Shown: one piece after another, positions 32,570 through 45,076 of the stretch
Layout of the letters: each line of letters starts with the position of its first letter
Numbering within the stretch: position 1 is the first letter of the stretch
NCBI RefSeq assembly: GCF_024586455.1
Contig: NC_065919.1
Location: forward strand, 40,090,839-40,154,838
Length of the DNA stretch: 64,000 nt
Direction: 5' to 3'
DNA from: Bactrocera neohumeralis
Taxonomy: Eukaryota > Arthropoda > Insecta > Diptera > Tephritidae
Translations under genes and position numbers: made by a program
The notes under the pieces: model-generated
What the model was told of the DNA's origin: nothing
Seen by the model: only the letters and a program-made list of their open reading frames with translations
The model's database searches: none

Positions 32570-32640
32570 AAAACCACCAAATATAATAACAATGCTTGAA
32601 CTTTCGAGACATAGACAAAAAATAAATTTCTGAACGCATA

Positions 32641-33890
32641 TAAATATTTAAATATAGATTAAATTCTGCTGCTCGCCCTAGAACATGGCGTAACTTATAG
32701 ATTCCTTCCTTTTTATCCTTAGAGGGAATGATAAGGTGGTCCATGTAAGCCACGCATGTACCATCTTGTACCTACTCTCTGGAAATTGCAAAAATAAATC
32801 TCGAGAAAACCGCTGGACAGTTTGATATCCCAAATGGAACAAAACGAAACTCGTATTGACCACTATGAGTAACAAAAGATGTAAACTTCCTCGAATTTCT
32901 CTCAACTGGTACATGGAAAAAAATCCAAAAATCCAAATCTAATGTAGTAAATACCCTGGCACTCGCTCGAGTACGTCATCAATGATCGGCATTGGAAAGT
33001 AATCCCTCATTATTTTCAAGTTCAGGCATCGATAGTCGCAACAGAGCCTCTTGTTCTCGTCCTTTTTTTGAACTAGTACTACGGGTGATTCGTAATTGGA
33101 GGTACTAGGTTATATAATTCCCTCATTTAAGCAATTTCCTATTTGCTGTTCTACAATGCACATGGACCCTGATAAATTGGTATGTCATCCCCTAACGTAA
33201 TATTTATTTCAATTGGTGATTTATACTGTGGCTTTGGCCAATATTCTCCAAGCAACCTCGCTATTTCGTCTGCATGATCCTTTCTTAAATTATGTAAATC
33301 TAACTCTTCCGTATTGCTTTGTTCTGCAGTTACCAACCCAACCTCGCTGAGTTCGTACATCCATTCGCGTATTGAATCTCCTTCCTCAGTTATCTATTTC
33401 TCTTTACTTATCTTATCACTCCTAGCTTCGGATTTATTACCCTTGTTCTTTAAAAACATTACACCGTTTTCTGACACTTCTAGATCGACCCACTTTTGGA
33501 TATAATTACCTATGATCGCGGAATAGCAAATATCTCGTTCACCTACTACCTGAAAAACTACCGGTATGTCTATCCCGTCGACGTGAAGCTGGCATCCAGT
33601 TTGACACTTCTAAACTTATTAAAACATTATAACCGAGTAAATAGAGATCACACCCCGTATCGAGCAATGCAGACAATTTTAGGTTGCTCAGTACCATTTC
33701 CTTGAAAATTATGCATTTATTTATTAACTGTTCATTGGATAACGTATTTGCTCTCTCGAATTTCGCGCCTACCGACTTTCCACACTTTGATGAGACGTGT
33801 TCACTCTGACCGCACTTGATAGTTTGCTGAGGACAGTTACTCGCTAAACAGGGTCTTCTACATTTCTTGAAATAAGATTGGAGCATTTGG
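32641..33890 (-). pseudogene. Ty3/gypsy-type retrotransposon gag-pol relic
   Basis: Minus strand, in broken frames. 33539-33886 has a Cys/His knuckle stretch (CPQQTIKCGQSEHVSSKCG) and the aspartic protease site LSALLDTGCDLYLLG. 33151-33360 is the linker before the polymerase. From 33110 to 32650 are reverse-transcriptase pieces: NYESPVVLVQKKDENKRL, RCLNLKIMRDYFPMP, NTSFVLFHLGYQTVQRFSRD (shifted frame) and YMDHLIIPSKDKKEGI, where the catalytic YMDD is YMDH. RNase H, integrase and LTRs are not seen. Inactive. Confidence 0.8.
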
Positions 33891-35079
33891 AAATTTGTTT
33901 GATGAATTTTAATTGTAGTAGTGGGAGTTATTTTTTCTTCATTTTATTTTGGTTTAGGTTCCTGACCTCTGATACCTCTAAAAACTGCTCTGCCAACGCC
34001 AGCAGCAAGCACATTAAAAACTGTAGTTTCAGTCAAAAAGTCATGGTCACTGTTACCTCTTCCTGCGTTGTTAATTTCGTCCAATTAATTGTGAAGACTG
34101 TGTCACAGAAATTTTAATTAGCTAGAAATAGCTTTGACCTTGACAGTCGTTTAGTTGTAAGTATATCCTACAATAAACGGTTAATTGAACATGAACACAT
34201 TCTCTGAATGGGTATCTACACGCACATACTCAGCAATAAACATGTCCACAACATGAACAAGCACATAGCATACTCGTTGAAAATTTCGAGCTACCACTTA
34301 TCTATTTCCCTGATTAGTTAATTAATTATCCTCTTCTGTTGCATGCTTCATAGACTTGCAGCGTTGGACTTGTTGGTCGTTTGATTTTATTAAGATGCGT
34401 AACAACGTTATATGGACATAAGTACCAGTCAATAGAACTCTCTAGCTAAATTTTTTAAAATGCAGAAGAGCTTCATTAAATTTGACTCTCAAATGACGAC
34501 TGAAAATTACATTCACATGAGCAACCCTTGTTGCTAAGTGTTCGAAATCATTTATCATTTTCCATCAAGTGGTCCACTCAGTACGAGTAATTGATGTCTC
34601 AGTTAAGAATGTTTGTAGATTTTTGGATCGCAGTGCAGTGCACATATTTATCTAGACTGAAAGTACAATATCTTTCTTTTTACCTAGCTTTTATACTATG
34701 TATAGTGAGCAACGAAGCGTGATTAGGGGTATCATTAAAACTTCATTGAGTCGAGTACAAGTGAACTTCAAAAGTTTTTCAATTGACGATATTTAATTTA
34801 TCAGTAATAGAATAAAATTTTAGTAAATAATAAACTTATTTTTACGCGATTTTATTTTTAATAATAAAAGCTTTTTTAGCAGATGCATATAAGGTGGGAG
34901 TTGCTCTCTTATTTTTATTGAGATAACTCAAATATTGTTCGATATATGCATAATAAAGTCAAATTCGAAAATATTTATATTAGGTATATGTAGGGTTACC
35001 ATTTCGGTCTCAGTCAAAATCAGTCCCGTTGCATATGTAACCACATTTAATTGAAATTGATCCGCCCAACTCCATCGTT
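33891..35079. other. No gene recognised
   Basis: 33900-34120 may be the remains of the gag end of the relic to its left (minus strand). 34120-35079 is AT-rich and shows nothing I can identify. Confidence 0.4.
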
Positions 35080-35600
35080 TTGTTTTTGTCCTTTTTTCTT
35101 AGATCATTATTTCGATTTAGTTAGGGAGTACGGTCGTTACTCCACTGTGTGTTGATTAAGGACAAAATACGCTCGCAATTTGCGTTGTGACCAGGGATAG
35201 ACAACAAATACTGAACTATAAAACGACTAAGCGTTCTTATTAGCTTTAAAGAATTGACACAGCTTGTCATTAACAAATTGCGCAAAAAACTCGTCAGTTA
35301 TTTCTCAGCCTCTTTTTTCGATTTCAAGAGCGCATTCAAATTTGCCAACTGATCGATTAATTTGTTGTCGTCAATATGAACATTTTCGAATCTAAAAACT
35401 GAATCGTCTCAACAACTTGTTCATATTTCACTTGATTCAGGCTCAGAAGAAAATTGCAAACAACGAAATGTTTTTCGTTCAGTAAATAGCCCAACGATTC
35501 TCGATAAACCATGAAAGTATTTTCTCGAAAGTTCGCACATTCTTCACGTTTTCCTTAGCATTCGAAACATTGAGTTTGGTGGATAAAGGGAAACGAATGA
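35080..35600 (-). pseudogene. hAT transposase C-terminal relic
   Basis: On the minus strand, YLLSIPGHNANCERILSLIN followed by TQWSND is the signature of the hAT C-terminal dimerisation domain (usual form IPGTNA..ER.FS). Upstream, in drifting frames, lie LSTKLNVSNAKENVKNVRTF and helical pieces. No terminal repeats found; old and dead. Confidence 0.7.
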
Positions 35601-36201
35601 AATTTTGTTTATTTCTCTCTTACAAAGCGTTGACCACTTTATGCATTTTAAATAAATATAAGTGATCTAGTAGGAATCCAAAAAAACTATTATTTTTAAT
35701 CGTCAATTCATGACATAAACAAAATTTTGCTGGATAATAATAATTTCAGATCAACAAAGCTATCTTTAGTAGCAGAAAAAATAGGATAAATATAAAATAT
35801 TCTTTCACCGAAACTGATGACCAAATTTTTGTGAATATACATTCATCAAAATATATCATCCTTATAATGTAGTTATGTGTACTTTGAATACTGTCCACCT
35901 TATGGTCCCAAAAATATAATTCGAACTTGTAACATATGTCATATATTCATAACTTCCTAGAAAAGATAAATATTTGTATCTAGACTTAAGGTATATAAGA
36001 AAACATAATAAAGAAAACGAGGCCTATAAAACACATATCAAAATATATTTTTTTTATTCATTAAAGAAATAAAAATACATAATGGCAACATAACTTATAA
36101 AGCACAAAAGTCACGGTGAAGACTTGGAGATTTAAATTAAACCACAAAATATTAGGCGTAAAAAATTGCCCATTCCGGATTCGGAATCAATTTATGAAAT
36201 A
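35601..36201. other. No gene recognised
   Basis: AT-rich spacer, including a TTTTTTTTATTCATTAAAGA tract near 36050. Nothing identified. Confidence 0.5.
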
Positions 36202-36606
36202 ATGGGTTGTCAAAAAAGTCTTGCGGTATTTTTATTAAATTTTCTTTTTTTTGAAATTGAAATGAATTTTTAATGACTCATGCCCAGCTCTTGACCGATG
36301 CTATAGCTGCTAATATGCTCTTTCGACCAATTCAGCGATTTTATCGCACTTTTCGACGACAGGCCTTCCGGAGCGTGGCGCATCTTCGACCACCTCTACA
36401 CCAGAACGAAAACGTTGAAACCATCGTTGTGCGGTGGAAATGGAAACTGTATCGGGTCCATAAACTGCACAAATTTTATTGGAGGCTTGAGATGCATTTT
36501 TGCCTTTATCGTAGTAGTACTGTAAAATATGCCGTATTTTCTCTTTATTTTGCTCCATGTTTGCGACGCTATAACTCACGAACGACTTAAAAAAAACGAC
36601 AACCTA
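36202..36606 (-). mobile_element. mariner deletion derivative with transposase N-terminus
   Basis: The left end ATGGGTTGTCAAAAAAGTCT follows TA. The right end keeps only ACAACCTA. The 89-aa minus-strand frame (36310-36579) is the mariner N-terminal helix-turn-helix region: NKEKIRHILQYYYDKGKNAS, STAQRWFQRFRSGVEVVEDA, RSGRPVVE. The catalytic domain is deleted. A sister copy is at 40191-40734. Confidence 0.85.
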
Positions 36607-36724
36607 TTATAAAAGTTGTGAACACACTGGTGATTAGTAAATTATATGAGTTAATTCCGCAAATTCGAGTCGAGACATGTGTGTGACATATGGCGTAGTC
36701 GCATTTCCATGAATTTATCTGAAT

Positions 36725-37400
36725 TGACCAGTATATAGGTTAGAGGTCAACTATGGTATATTGGGGTCCACATATTCGGTACCTAGGGTCTTAAAAAGTT
36801 TTTACTGGATTTGGACAATTTATCCCATTATATTAATTATTTCTTCATTTGTTTACTGGAAAATGAAGTAATCAAATGGATTTTTAAATTATGTTATATC
36901 GGAAGTAGGCGTGGTTGTAGTCCGATTTCGCCCATTTTCACAATATGACATAGATATATAAAAGAGAATACAATGCACTTAATTTAGCCGAAATCGGTCG
37001 GTCAGGTCCCGAGATAAGAGATTTTCCCAAAAAGTGGGCGGTACCACGCCCATCTTCCAATTTTCGCACTGGGTCCCATAAGGCTCTCTCATACCCTCTG
37101 GGTGATAAAATTTAATATCTCTGACGTATTTAGTTATTGATTTATTGAGCTTTTAACAGTACCGTTACATAGAATTTGCGGAGTTATCCTCAGATTTCAG
37201 TCCATTTCACTCTGTCGATAGAAGTTCTTATAGTATTTGCGCTTAAAAAATTTGGATGTTGTAGCTTTAGTAGTTCGGAAGACATGTTTATAAAACCTAT
37301 TAGAGGGCGTGGCCACTCCCACTTATGTCTATCCCCTATATCTATCTCGATTAGTTTTAGGTGATACGTACAACCGTTAGGTGAACAGAATTATAATAAT
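36725..37400 (+). mobile_element. DINE-1-like element, family B, 5'-truncated
   Basis: Starts in GTCAACTATGG and TATTGGGGTCCACATATTCG, matching the copy at 63533-64000. It has GC boxes (GTAGGCGTGGTTGTAG, ACCACGCCC, GGGCGTGGCC) and ends in ACAACCGTTAGGTGAACA, the counterpart of ACAACCGTTATGTGAACA in family A. Confidence 0.6.
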
Positions 37401-38039
37401 ATGTGCATTGCACTAAACACCTGTATTTATAAATTGTTTACCTGATGCCAATTAGTCCTCATAATCTTTTTAGACAAACTCCTTGCACTTTGACATGTAT
37501 ACTTTAGTTAAAAATTGCATTTTCTTTAACTTGCTTTTAATTGATAAATCTCAGAATTGTCATAGGTAATGCTTGTATATTAAGATCTTTGTTAATTGTT
37601 CCCACACTTTTTATAGAGTTCGATGCCATTCGGGAAAGCACGCTTTTCACGCGAAGTTAAAATATTTTGCCGAACTGCACTTTTTAATTTTCCGTAATTT
37701 TCATTATTTTCGACAAAATTTTGTACGACGCACAAAGATCTGCACAAACTTTTAAAAATTCGTTCCTAGCTCAGAGCGACTTACCACGTCGCATTTCCTT
37801 TTTTTTTATACTCAAAATTTAAAAACAAAAGCTTTCTGCGCCGAAACAGACATCTTGCAGGCTAATCAATAGCTTTGTAAAGACTGACCTTAACATTTTG
37901 TGGCAATGTGTAGCAATTAAACTGAGTGTGTGTATGACTTATAGTAGAACTTAATAAATACCAAAATTTATTTTAATCCATTCATTATTTCGTCTAATAA
38001 TAAATATTAAATTCTTTACATTGCAATACCTTTTAATAA
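37401..38039. other. No gene recognised
   Basis: AT-rich; short open frames only, on opposing strands, with no domains. Confidence 0.5.
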
Positions 38040-38115
38040 AAAAGCTTTAGTCCTTTCAAGGTACAAGGGTATAAAAGGTTCGGTTACACCCGAACTTAGC
38101 CCTTCCTCACTTGTG
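38040..38115 (-). repeat. DINE-like family B end fragment
   Basis: GGTATAAAAGGTTCGGTTAC followed by ACCCGAACTTAGCCCTTCC and TCACTTG is the outer end block of the family, in minus orientation. 38116-38866 to its right shows nothing identifiable. Confidence 0.7.
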
Positions 38116-39385
38116 TACATCTCCATTTTAATTTGATCAGTTCAGATAAAACAGTTATGAATACAAGCCACAACTTTTTAGTTTTATGTTTAATTAAGAG
38201 GTCCTTTAATGACCAACCTGCCGTTGACGTAACATTCAATCATTCAGCTCCAAATGGCATCCCAACGGCTTGTTTTTGTACCGTCTGTGTCTGCCAGATT
38301 GTTTGGTTTATATCGCGCTGTACATATATTTACCTAGCCAATTGTTTTAAAATTTATGTATTTGATGTACGTCTTTTATGGGACCGTTTATTTATATTCT
38401 CATCGTTTACAAGCGTGCGTAATTTGTTTACCTTAATCTGATATAATAAAGTGCTGTTATTGTTCATTCACACAGAAACGCAATTGTACAAATCATTAAA
38501 TAAACGGCAATGACAAGTCAAATTATATTATGATATCATAAAAGCAGTCGTAATTTTTTAAGAATGACTTTCAATTTGTTATTTTAAGCACATTGTTTCC
38601 TGTTTTCAAAACGACAGGACCATGACATGGATATAAACTGGTATGCTTCTTTCCCAACATCCCTTTTTCTCTTTTATATTGTAAACATGTAAGGAATACT
38701 AAGTTTGGCTAGAACCGATTATTTTATACGCTACCGATTTTCAATGCTCAAAACCGGTTGCAAACGGTCGTGGACTCACTATGTCTCATAACTCTATTTT
38801 GCTTCATATCCGGGATATTAGATCTTAAACCACAGCCTAGACGGATTTAATTCATATTCAGCCTTAAGCTTAGCTCCAGCTCTCAAGAAATGTAAAAATT
38901 TCATATAAAAAAGAAAACTTAAGAAACGGTTAAAAAACTTTCTTGCGATAAATTTACTTGTGCTCTAAAGAAATCTAGTACTAATTTTTAATACTTTTTT
39001 TCAATAAAATGCGAATATGGCAATCCTGGTTTTGCGATGAAACATGAAATCAACAATTGTTTCTTGAAGGAAAGTGACATTGGCGTACGAGTAAAGTGAA
39101 ATTTATAATTATTTATAATTTTTGAAAATTAAAAAAAATGGATGCAAATTTAAAAAATGATGGCTCATCGAAACGCAAAAATTAATTAAAAAACGAGTGG
39201 CCCAGGATCTGGGATATTAGCACCATATTGCATTGCAATAAGAATGCGGTAAATCAAGCCTGGCTCCACATAAGCAATGCCCTTGATAAAAGTGGTGAGT
39301 TAATTTATGTTTTGTATTTAGTGTTTTATTGTTTCTAATAAAATTTATGTATTAGTGGATGAGTGCAAGTGTCGGCTTTAGCATA

Positions 39386-40869
39386 CCGTCCCAGGATTTC
39401 GGGAATAAAATGGGTATGGTCGGATAGAGGAGACTCTCCAGGTCACGAATATATGTATATGGTTATTGCCGCAGGAAGCTTATAGTTTTCGAGATATTCG
39501 CGTTTAAAGTTGAAAATTTGCAATATTTTAATTACATCTTTGCGATATATAAAATTAATTTTGCACTTATATTTTTCACTTTTATATCCACTAACACTTC
39601 ACTAATTCATTTGTACAAATTTACTTTATATAATATATTGCAAAAATAGCATTTAATATACATTTAAATTATTGTTGAATTACGATTATTTAAGAATAAC
39701 AAATGAATTACAAACTGACAAATAATCAGTGTTACCATACTAAAATATTTTACAAACTAAAACAAAAAAAATATATAAAGAATTATTATACCCTAAATGC
39801 AGGAAACATAATCGTTGATAAACAATAAAAGATATACAAAAAATTTAAGCGGCCTGAAGGCCGCCCACGCAAAAAGGAGTTCTACGCGAAAAAAATTTGA
39901 TACACCCCGGTGTTGGACCGACCAGGGTTATTTTTTTATAGGTTGTTGATTCTCGTATTTGGAGTATAATCTGTTCACTTTATTACAAGTGATGTCGATA
40001 AGGTAACACTGATTATTTGACTGTTTGTAATTCATTTGTTATTCTTAAATAATCATAATTCAACAATAATTTAAATGTATATTAAAAGCTATTTTTGCAA
40101 CATATTATATAAAGGAAATGTGTACAAATGAATTAGTGAAGTGTTAGTGGATATAAAAGTTAAAAATATAAGTGCAAAATTAATTTTATAATGGGTTGTC
40201 AAAAAAGTCTTGCGGTATTTTTATTGAATTTTTTTTTTTTATTGAAATTGAAATGAATTTTTGATGACTCATGCCCAGCTCTTGACCGATGCGACGGCTG
40301 CTACTATGCCGGTCTCTTCTGACCAATTCAGCGATTTTATCGCAATTTCGACGACAGGCCTTCCGGAGCGTGGCGCATCTTCGACCACCTCTACACCAGA
40401 ACGAAAACGTTGAAACCATCGTTGTGCGGTGGAAATGGAAACTGTATCGAGTCCATAAACTGCACAAATTTAATTGGCGGCTTGAGATGCATTTTTGCCT
40501 TTATCGTAGTAGTACTGTAAAATATGCCGTATTTTCTCTTTATTTTGCTCTATGTTTGCGACGCCATAACTCACGAACGACTTAAAAGAAACGACAATCA
40601 ATCAAACACGTGTTAGAGCGTGAAATGAGCTTTCCAAAAAGATATAGCATGACCCGATGCGACGAATAAAACTAGAACTACGCGCTTTCAGCGCCAACTA
40701 GCGAAAATACCGCAAGACTTTTTTGACAACCTAATATATCGAGAATATGTAACTAAAATATTGCAAATTTTCAACTTTAAACGCGAATATCTCGAAAACT
40801 AAAGCGTCCTTGATTAGGATAATCTCCTCTTTCCGACCATATCCTTTTTATCCTTGAAGTCTGGGACGG
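39386..40869. mobile_element. Foldback transposon with ~350-bp arms
   Basis: Left arm 39386-39740. The right arm is 39995-40190 plus 40735-40869, reverse complementary, split by the mariner. The ends are CCGTCCCAG with TA flanks (39384-39385, 40870-40871). Unique centre of ~250 bp with a GC-richer stretch (AAGCGGCCTGAAGGCCGCCC is near-palindromic) and no ORF. Superfamily unknown; TA duplications allow a Tc1/mariner-type origin. Confidence 0.78.
40191..40734 (-). mobile_element. mariner deletion derivative inside the foldback arm
   Basis: Ends ATGGGTTGTCAAAAAAGTCT and, reverse complemented, TTAGGTTGTCAAAAAAGTCT, with TA on both sides. The 544 bp encode only the N-terminal helix-turn-helix part (minus strand, shifted frames; CDKIAELVRRDRHSSSRRIG and QELGMSHQ, then straight to the terminal repeat), so the catalytic core was deleted at about 40250. 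The other arm of the host foldback shows the empty site GATATATAAAATTAAT. Confidence 0.88.
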
Positions 40870-41561
40870 TATACTAAATTCTTCCCGTGGCAGCGATGGT
40901 GAGGAAGTTTTGGAAATTCCATCCTTTTCAGAAAACGTTGATTGGGAGTTTGCGGAGGAAATGTCAGTTTTGATGAATGTATCCCACAAACGGAAGCAAG
41001 TCTGCATAATTTGAACGCTCGCCAAACAATTAATTTTTTTTATAGGACTTCACAACTCCAGTATCTTTCGGAGAAGATTCGCATGCATCGCCAATAAATA
41101 TCGGCGAAGATTCTAATGTGTCACTAAATTGTGCAACCGACTCACAGCACTCATTCGATTATGTGAGTACATACAAACAAATAGTACATATTATATTTGT
41201 ATATGGAGAAATTTTTTATATAGGCCTAATTATAGAAATTTTTTTTATTTGTAATTCATTATATATTTTTAAAGATAGACATACATATTTAGATTCTTTC
41301 TTTTTATTTTTACGAAACTAGGACGGCGATTAACCTCTCCCCGCAAAAATCAAGCGTGGAGTCAGTTTGATAACATACTGAAGAAACACGAGGAAATGTT
41401 GGAAAGTCGCTCAAATACCACCTGCAGCTCCCCTTATGCACAAGCTCTTTATAGTTTTGATTGGTTGTTAAATCAACTGCCTCGATATGTTGGCATTAAA
41501 ATAAAAAAAAAAGAACCAACGATGAATAACATTTTTTTGTAACCATTTATATTAATAACTA

Positions 41562-43235
41562 GCTAACCCCGCAGCCGTTGTCCTGCGCGAAATTATGTCT
41601 TTTGAATTCAAAAGACAAAAATTCATATTGTGTTGATTATCATTTATTTGAGATTTTTCTACATTTTCTTTCAATGTAATGCAGCTTGATAAACAACAAT
41701 TTTTGGTTTCTGTTCCGGTGTACAGAAAAGATGGTTTTCCAACTCGTGAGCACGCCACGGGTATCTGGCCGTGTGAAAATTATAGCATTTCCATGGCAAA
41801 TGGCAAATCGTTAGAACTCAAAAGAAATCCGTAGAATCAAGCATTCTGCTCCATGTATTTGATAGGTGCGTCACAATCATATTGCGAAACATAATAACGA
41901 CAGATCGAACTTTGAGACGCAAATGATGCGGTCGCATACCAAGCCTCTCCAAAGAATTTATTTAGAAATTCCACTGGATAATTCACGGTGTTGTCTACAT
42001 TGTCAAGACGATCGATCGATGGCCGCAAGTCTCCCGGAATTTGACTTTGAATCTTCCAGTTTAAGTCAAGAACATCGGTATTTTTGCCAGTTAACATTGC
42101 CCATGCATTTAAGGAATCGTACTAACGAGAATTTGTCCAATGTTCGTGAATTGATAAACGGCATATGAAATTGATATTAAACCACCGGAAGTATCAACCG
42201 CTATTGACCCATTTCCAGTTCTTAGCGTATACGATGTAAAATGTCTTCGGCAATGTAATTTTTGGCCGTATCCCATAACTGACGCGAATTTGAAATGTTA
42301 AATTTTGTTGCAGGGGGTGTTTCCCCTGTCTATACTGTTCTCTGTGTTGAAATAGACTATTTGGTCATTCTCCAAATTAACTGCGAGACGCACTGCGTCG
42401 GAAAACGTTCATGAATCGCAAAAGTAAATATCATACAAAGCGCTTTATTGCAGTTCACGTATCGACCGACCGTATCGATCAAGACCAGTAACCGCCATGT
42501 TGCTTCTTTTGGTGACGTACTTACAAACGTATTTTATCGATTACACCAAACTGCAATACGCAACATTGACATGACTTTTGAATGTGAATTAGACAACAGT
42601 AGCGAATATGGTACGATCCACTGTTGTCGACTTCGATGTGTTGTTAACTTCGATATTCACGCCTCTAAATTGAATGCTAAATGTTCTGCCATTGTCATCT
42701 GGTGAGCGACGCTGATACATTGGATATCCATCATTTCTAGTTTGTGTTTCCGCAAGGAAAAGCACGTGGTGTTTCGTGCATTTATTGTCAGACATACAAA
42801 CCGAAGTGGGATTGTGGTGTCCGCAAGGTCCATGTATCTTACTCTGCGTCAGGAATTTCCGCAAAAATGATTTCTTCAATTTGATCTGGTGTAACCACCA
42901 TCCACCATCCAAAGAAGAATGTGTAAGTGCGACAGACCTCTCTGTTGTCACTCAACATAGTACATCCAGCATCTAACAGCACCATATATACCATTCATTG
43001 CTTCAAGATAAAGTCCATCAATTATCATAGCTGTTGTTTGAAAAGTCGTGCTGTGACATCGTGATGATCGCTTGCTGAATGACCGCGATCCATAATTCCG
43101 CACGTATGTCATCGCATTTTGGGAGTACTTCTTACCTTGCCTTGCTTGGGCTGCCATACGTTGATGGCAAAAAGAACGACCGATATTACGGCGACCTCTT
43201 CGTGGCTTCGTAACAAATTTCAATCTGCAACACAC
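41562..43235 (-). pseudogene. Helitron H2, heavily deleted
   Basis: The 3' end TGCGGGGTTAGCTAG followed by T is at 41562-41565. Helicase C-terminal pieces: HHVACSRVGKPSFLYTGTET-type sequence (41660-41758, as MACSRVGKPSFLY) and DVLDLNWKIQSQIPGDL with NTVNYPVEFLNKF (41837-42097). Rep pieces: KIHGPCGHHNPTSVCMSDNK and YPMYQRRSPDDNGRTF (42589-42951), and AMTYVRNYGSRSFS (42948-43235). The order is that of H1 but most of the gene is missing. It sits between the two Harbinger W genes. Confidence 0.78.
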
Positions 43236-43572
43236 ATAAAGTTTTCACTGAATAATTTTCAAAACTTTTTCTTTTAAATAGCCGGAATAAAAAAGCAAGC
43301 GACCGAAATTGAACGATTCAAATAATTTACAAATCAAAATATTAAAAAACAAAACAAACAACAATTTAAAAAAAAAATTGTATGAAAAAAAGTATATGTA
43401 AGAAGATTAAGTATTCATTACACATATCGAGTTTTCATTGTTTTTAATATGTATTCTGCTATTCGGGGCGGAGACAAATCCAACGAATCAATAATCATGA
43501 AAATTGGTTCAGCAGATCTCGAGTTATAATTGGTCGAACAAACCCGTCTTTGTTTTATATAATAAAATAAAT

Positions 43573-44926
43573 TTAAACAAAAGTGGCATTGTTTTGCCAA
43601 GGAACAGATCCATTAGGAGAATTAACATAGTCTGTAAATATTTTCCGTATACATATATGTATTTTCCGTAATCTGAAGTTCTTCCGCGGTAAGTGGTTAC
43701 GATGGATTCATTTCGACTGCGAGTGTGTTCTTGTTGTTGCAACACTTCCCATTCTCCTGCTATCCAATTTCCAGTGCTATCTTCAAAACCAGAAAACGCA
43801 TTAGAGTTATACGTTCGGCGACACTTATTTGTGAGAAAATTATGCAATCGTTCAGGCTTGCAAAATAAAAGTTTTCTAAGGCAAAGCCATCTTGCAGTTA
43901 AAATGCCGAAAGCATTTTCAATGCACCGCCTAGCTCTACTTATCCTGTAGTTAAAAATCCTTTGCTCTATCGAGAGTTGTGTGACGCTATACGGTTTAAT
44001 TAAGCGCTTACAAAAAGGAAAGGCGTCGTCTCCCACAATGAAATGCGGCAAATTTTTTTGATTAATTACCCTGTCAGGAGAAAATAGACAGCTGTCATTT
44101 AGAATTCTGGTACCAAACTTAGAATTTCTCATAATATGAGAGTCGCCTTCGCTTCTATAAACACCTATGTATATCCAAATAGGTAAATTTATAATTCGCA
44201 TCACAGGTAGCCAGCAACACAATTAAATGAAACCCCTAAAGTCCAAAAGTTTAAAATGCGTATTACTTTTTAGTACAACCGAGGCATATAATGTGATCTT
44301 ACTTTGTAGTTATAAAATATACTTCCACTTTTTGGAGGTGCTTTTATATTAATGTGTTTTCCATCAATGGCGCCAACACATTTGGGAAAATTCCACTGGT
44401 TTTCAAAACCATTAGCTATTTCTACCAAATTTTTTTCCGTCCAATCGGGCACTTCATTTTTCAATACGGTACATAGTACTTCACAAACGTCATTCACGAT
44501 CCTGTCAAAATGTTGTTTGCTGATACGATAGCAAGAAGCTAAGTGGCGTTGCAAATCCGCCGAAGCTGGGTATCTGTAAGAATATTTTTCAAAAAAACAT
44601 AACACGGTATTTTATTACTTTGGCAAAAATGTATAAAACATACTCCAGTACCACTGCCAATTTGGCTTTAATTGGAATAAAATCTTTTGGCCTGCTGTTG
44701 CGTTTCGGAAGTAGATGCAGCTCCACCATCTCATAAAGTTCATCAAAAATTTGTGGTGGCATGCGAAAATTTGCAACGAATAAATATGTTACATTGCACA
44801 AGGCTTCGAATCGGACATGAACCTTCCCTTATCGTTTCGTCCCTTAAGGTATGGACTCGCCCAATATCTCGCCTTCTTACGCTCTTCTTTTTGGAATTCA
44901 GCATCCATCTCCATTGCAGCCATCAT
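43573..44926 (-). pseudogene. Harbinger W DDE transposase
   Basis: N-terminal part at 44810-44926 (MMAAMEMDAEFQKEERKKAR, YWASPYLKGRNDKGRF). Exon with FRMPPQIFDELYEMVELHLL and KLAVVLE, followed by a donor. Next exon after a TCTTACAG acceptor (44580): YPASADLQRHLASCYRISKQ, WNFPKCVGAIDGKHINIKAP (first Asp), FYNYK, and a GTAAGA donor at about 44303. Then LIVLLATCDANYKFTYLDI, a small shift, VGDDAFPFCKRLIKPYS (second Asp) and IFNYRISRARRCIENAFGIL (Glu). The C-terminal block FTDYVNSPNGSVPWQNNATF appears in a shifted frame. Nearly full length with about three small frameshifts; DDE triad kept. Confidence 0.86.
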
Positions 44927-45076
44927 GGCACCAAAGTATTCACTAAATTCATCCTACAATTAATTAAAATCATTAATATGAAATATAGTTCATTTTGAAA
45001 TTTGATATAAAACTTACCAATCTTCATCCATATTCCTTAAGGTTCGTATCCAGCTCTCAAGTAATTGCTCAAGAAA

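Larger units (their letters stand above)
26925..32640 (-). mobile_element. Large Helitron (H1) with Rep-helicase gene
   Basis: The minus-strand 3' end reads CGGGTCAGCTAG followed by T at 26925, the CTRR terminus and AT target of Helitrons. The 5' end is not identified; it lies beyond the N-terminal ORF that starts at 32569. 27020-27190 is CA-rich and 27380-27525 has two copies of a ~75-bp unit with TACCGTCCCC. Coding parts run from 32569 down to 27795. It is damaged throughout and includes a decayed internal duplication (30785-31440). Confidence 0.85.
39133..41520 (+). pseudogene. MADF-type accessory gene of Harbinger W
   Basis: Exon 1 (39133-39293) starts MDANLKNDGSSKRKN, has one stop, then the MADF core RIWDISTILHCNKNAVNQAW and LHISNALDKS up to a GTGAGT donor. 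Exon 2 starts after TATTAG with VDECKCR and is then interrupted by the foldback. Its tail (40870-41010) reads EEVLEIPSFSENVDWEFAEE in a different frame. Exon 3 (41046-41165) gives FTTPVSFGEDSHASPINIGE and ends at a GTGAGT donor. Exon 4 (41333-41520) gives FDNILKKHEEMLESR and ALYSFDWLLNQLPRYVGIKI, a BESS-like tail. MADF-BESS proteins partner Harbinger transposases (family knowledge). Broken by the stop, the frameshift and the insertion. Confidence 0.68.

Noticed and set aside
32641..33890. Complete retrovirus-like element with envelope gene
   Set aside because: Only gag/protease/partial reverse-transcriptase relics are visible. No envelope, integrase or LTR could be recognised.
39133..41023. 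Idea that removing the foldback and one TA restores the accessory gene frame
   Set aside because: The MADF frame (VDECKCR) and the frame right of the foldback (EEVLEIPSFSENV) differ, so further damage must exist. Simple excision would not restore it.
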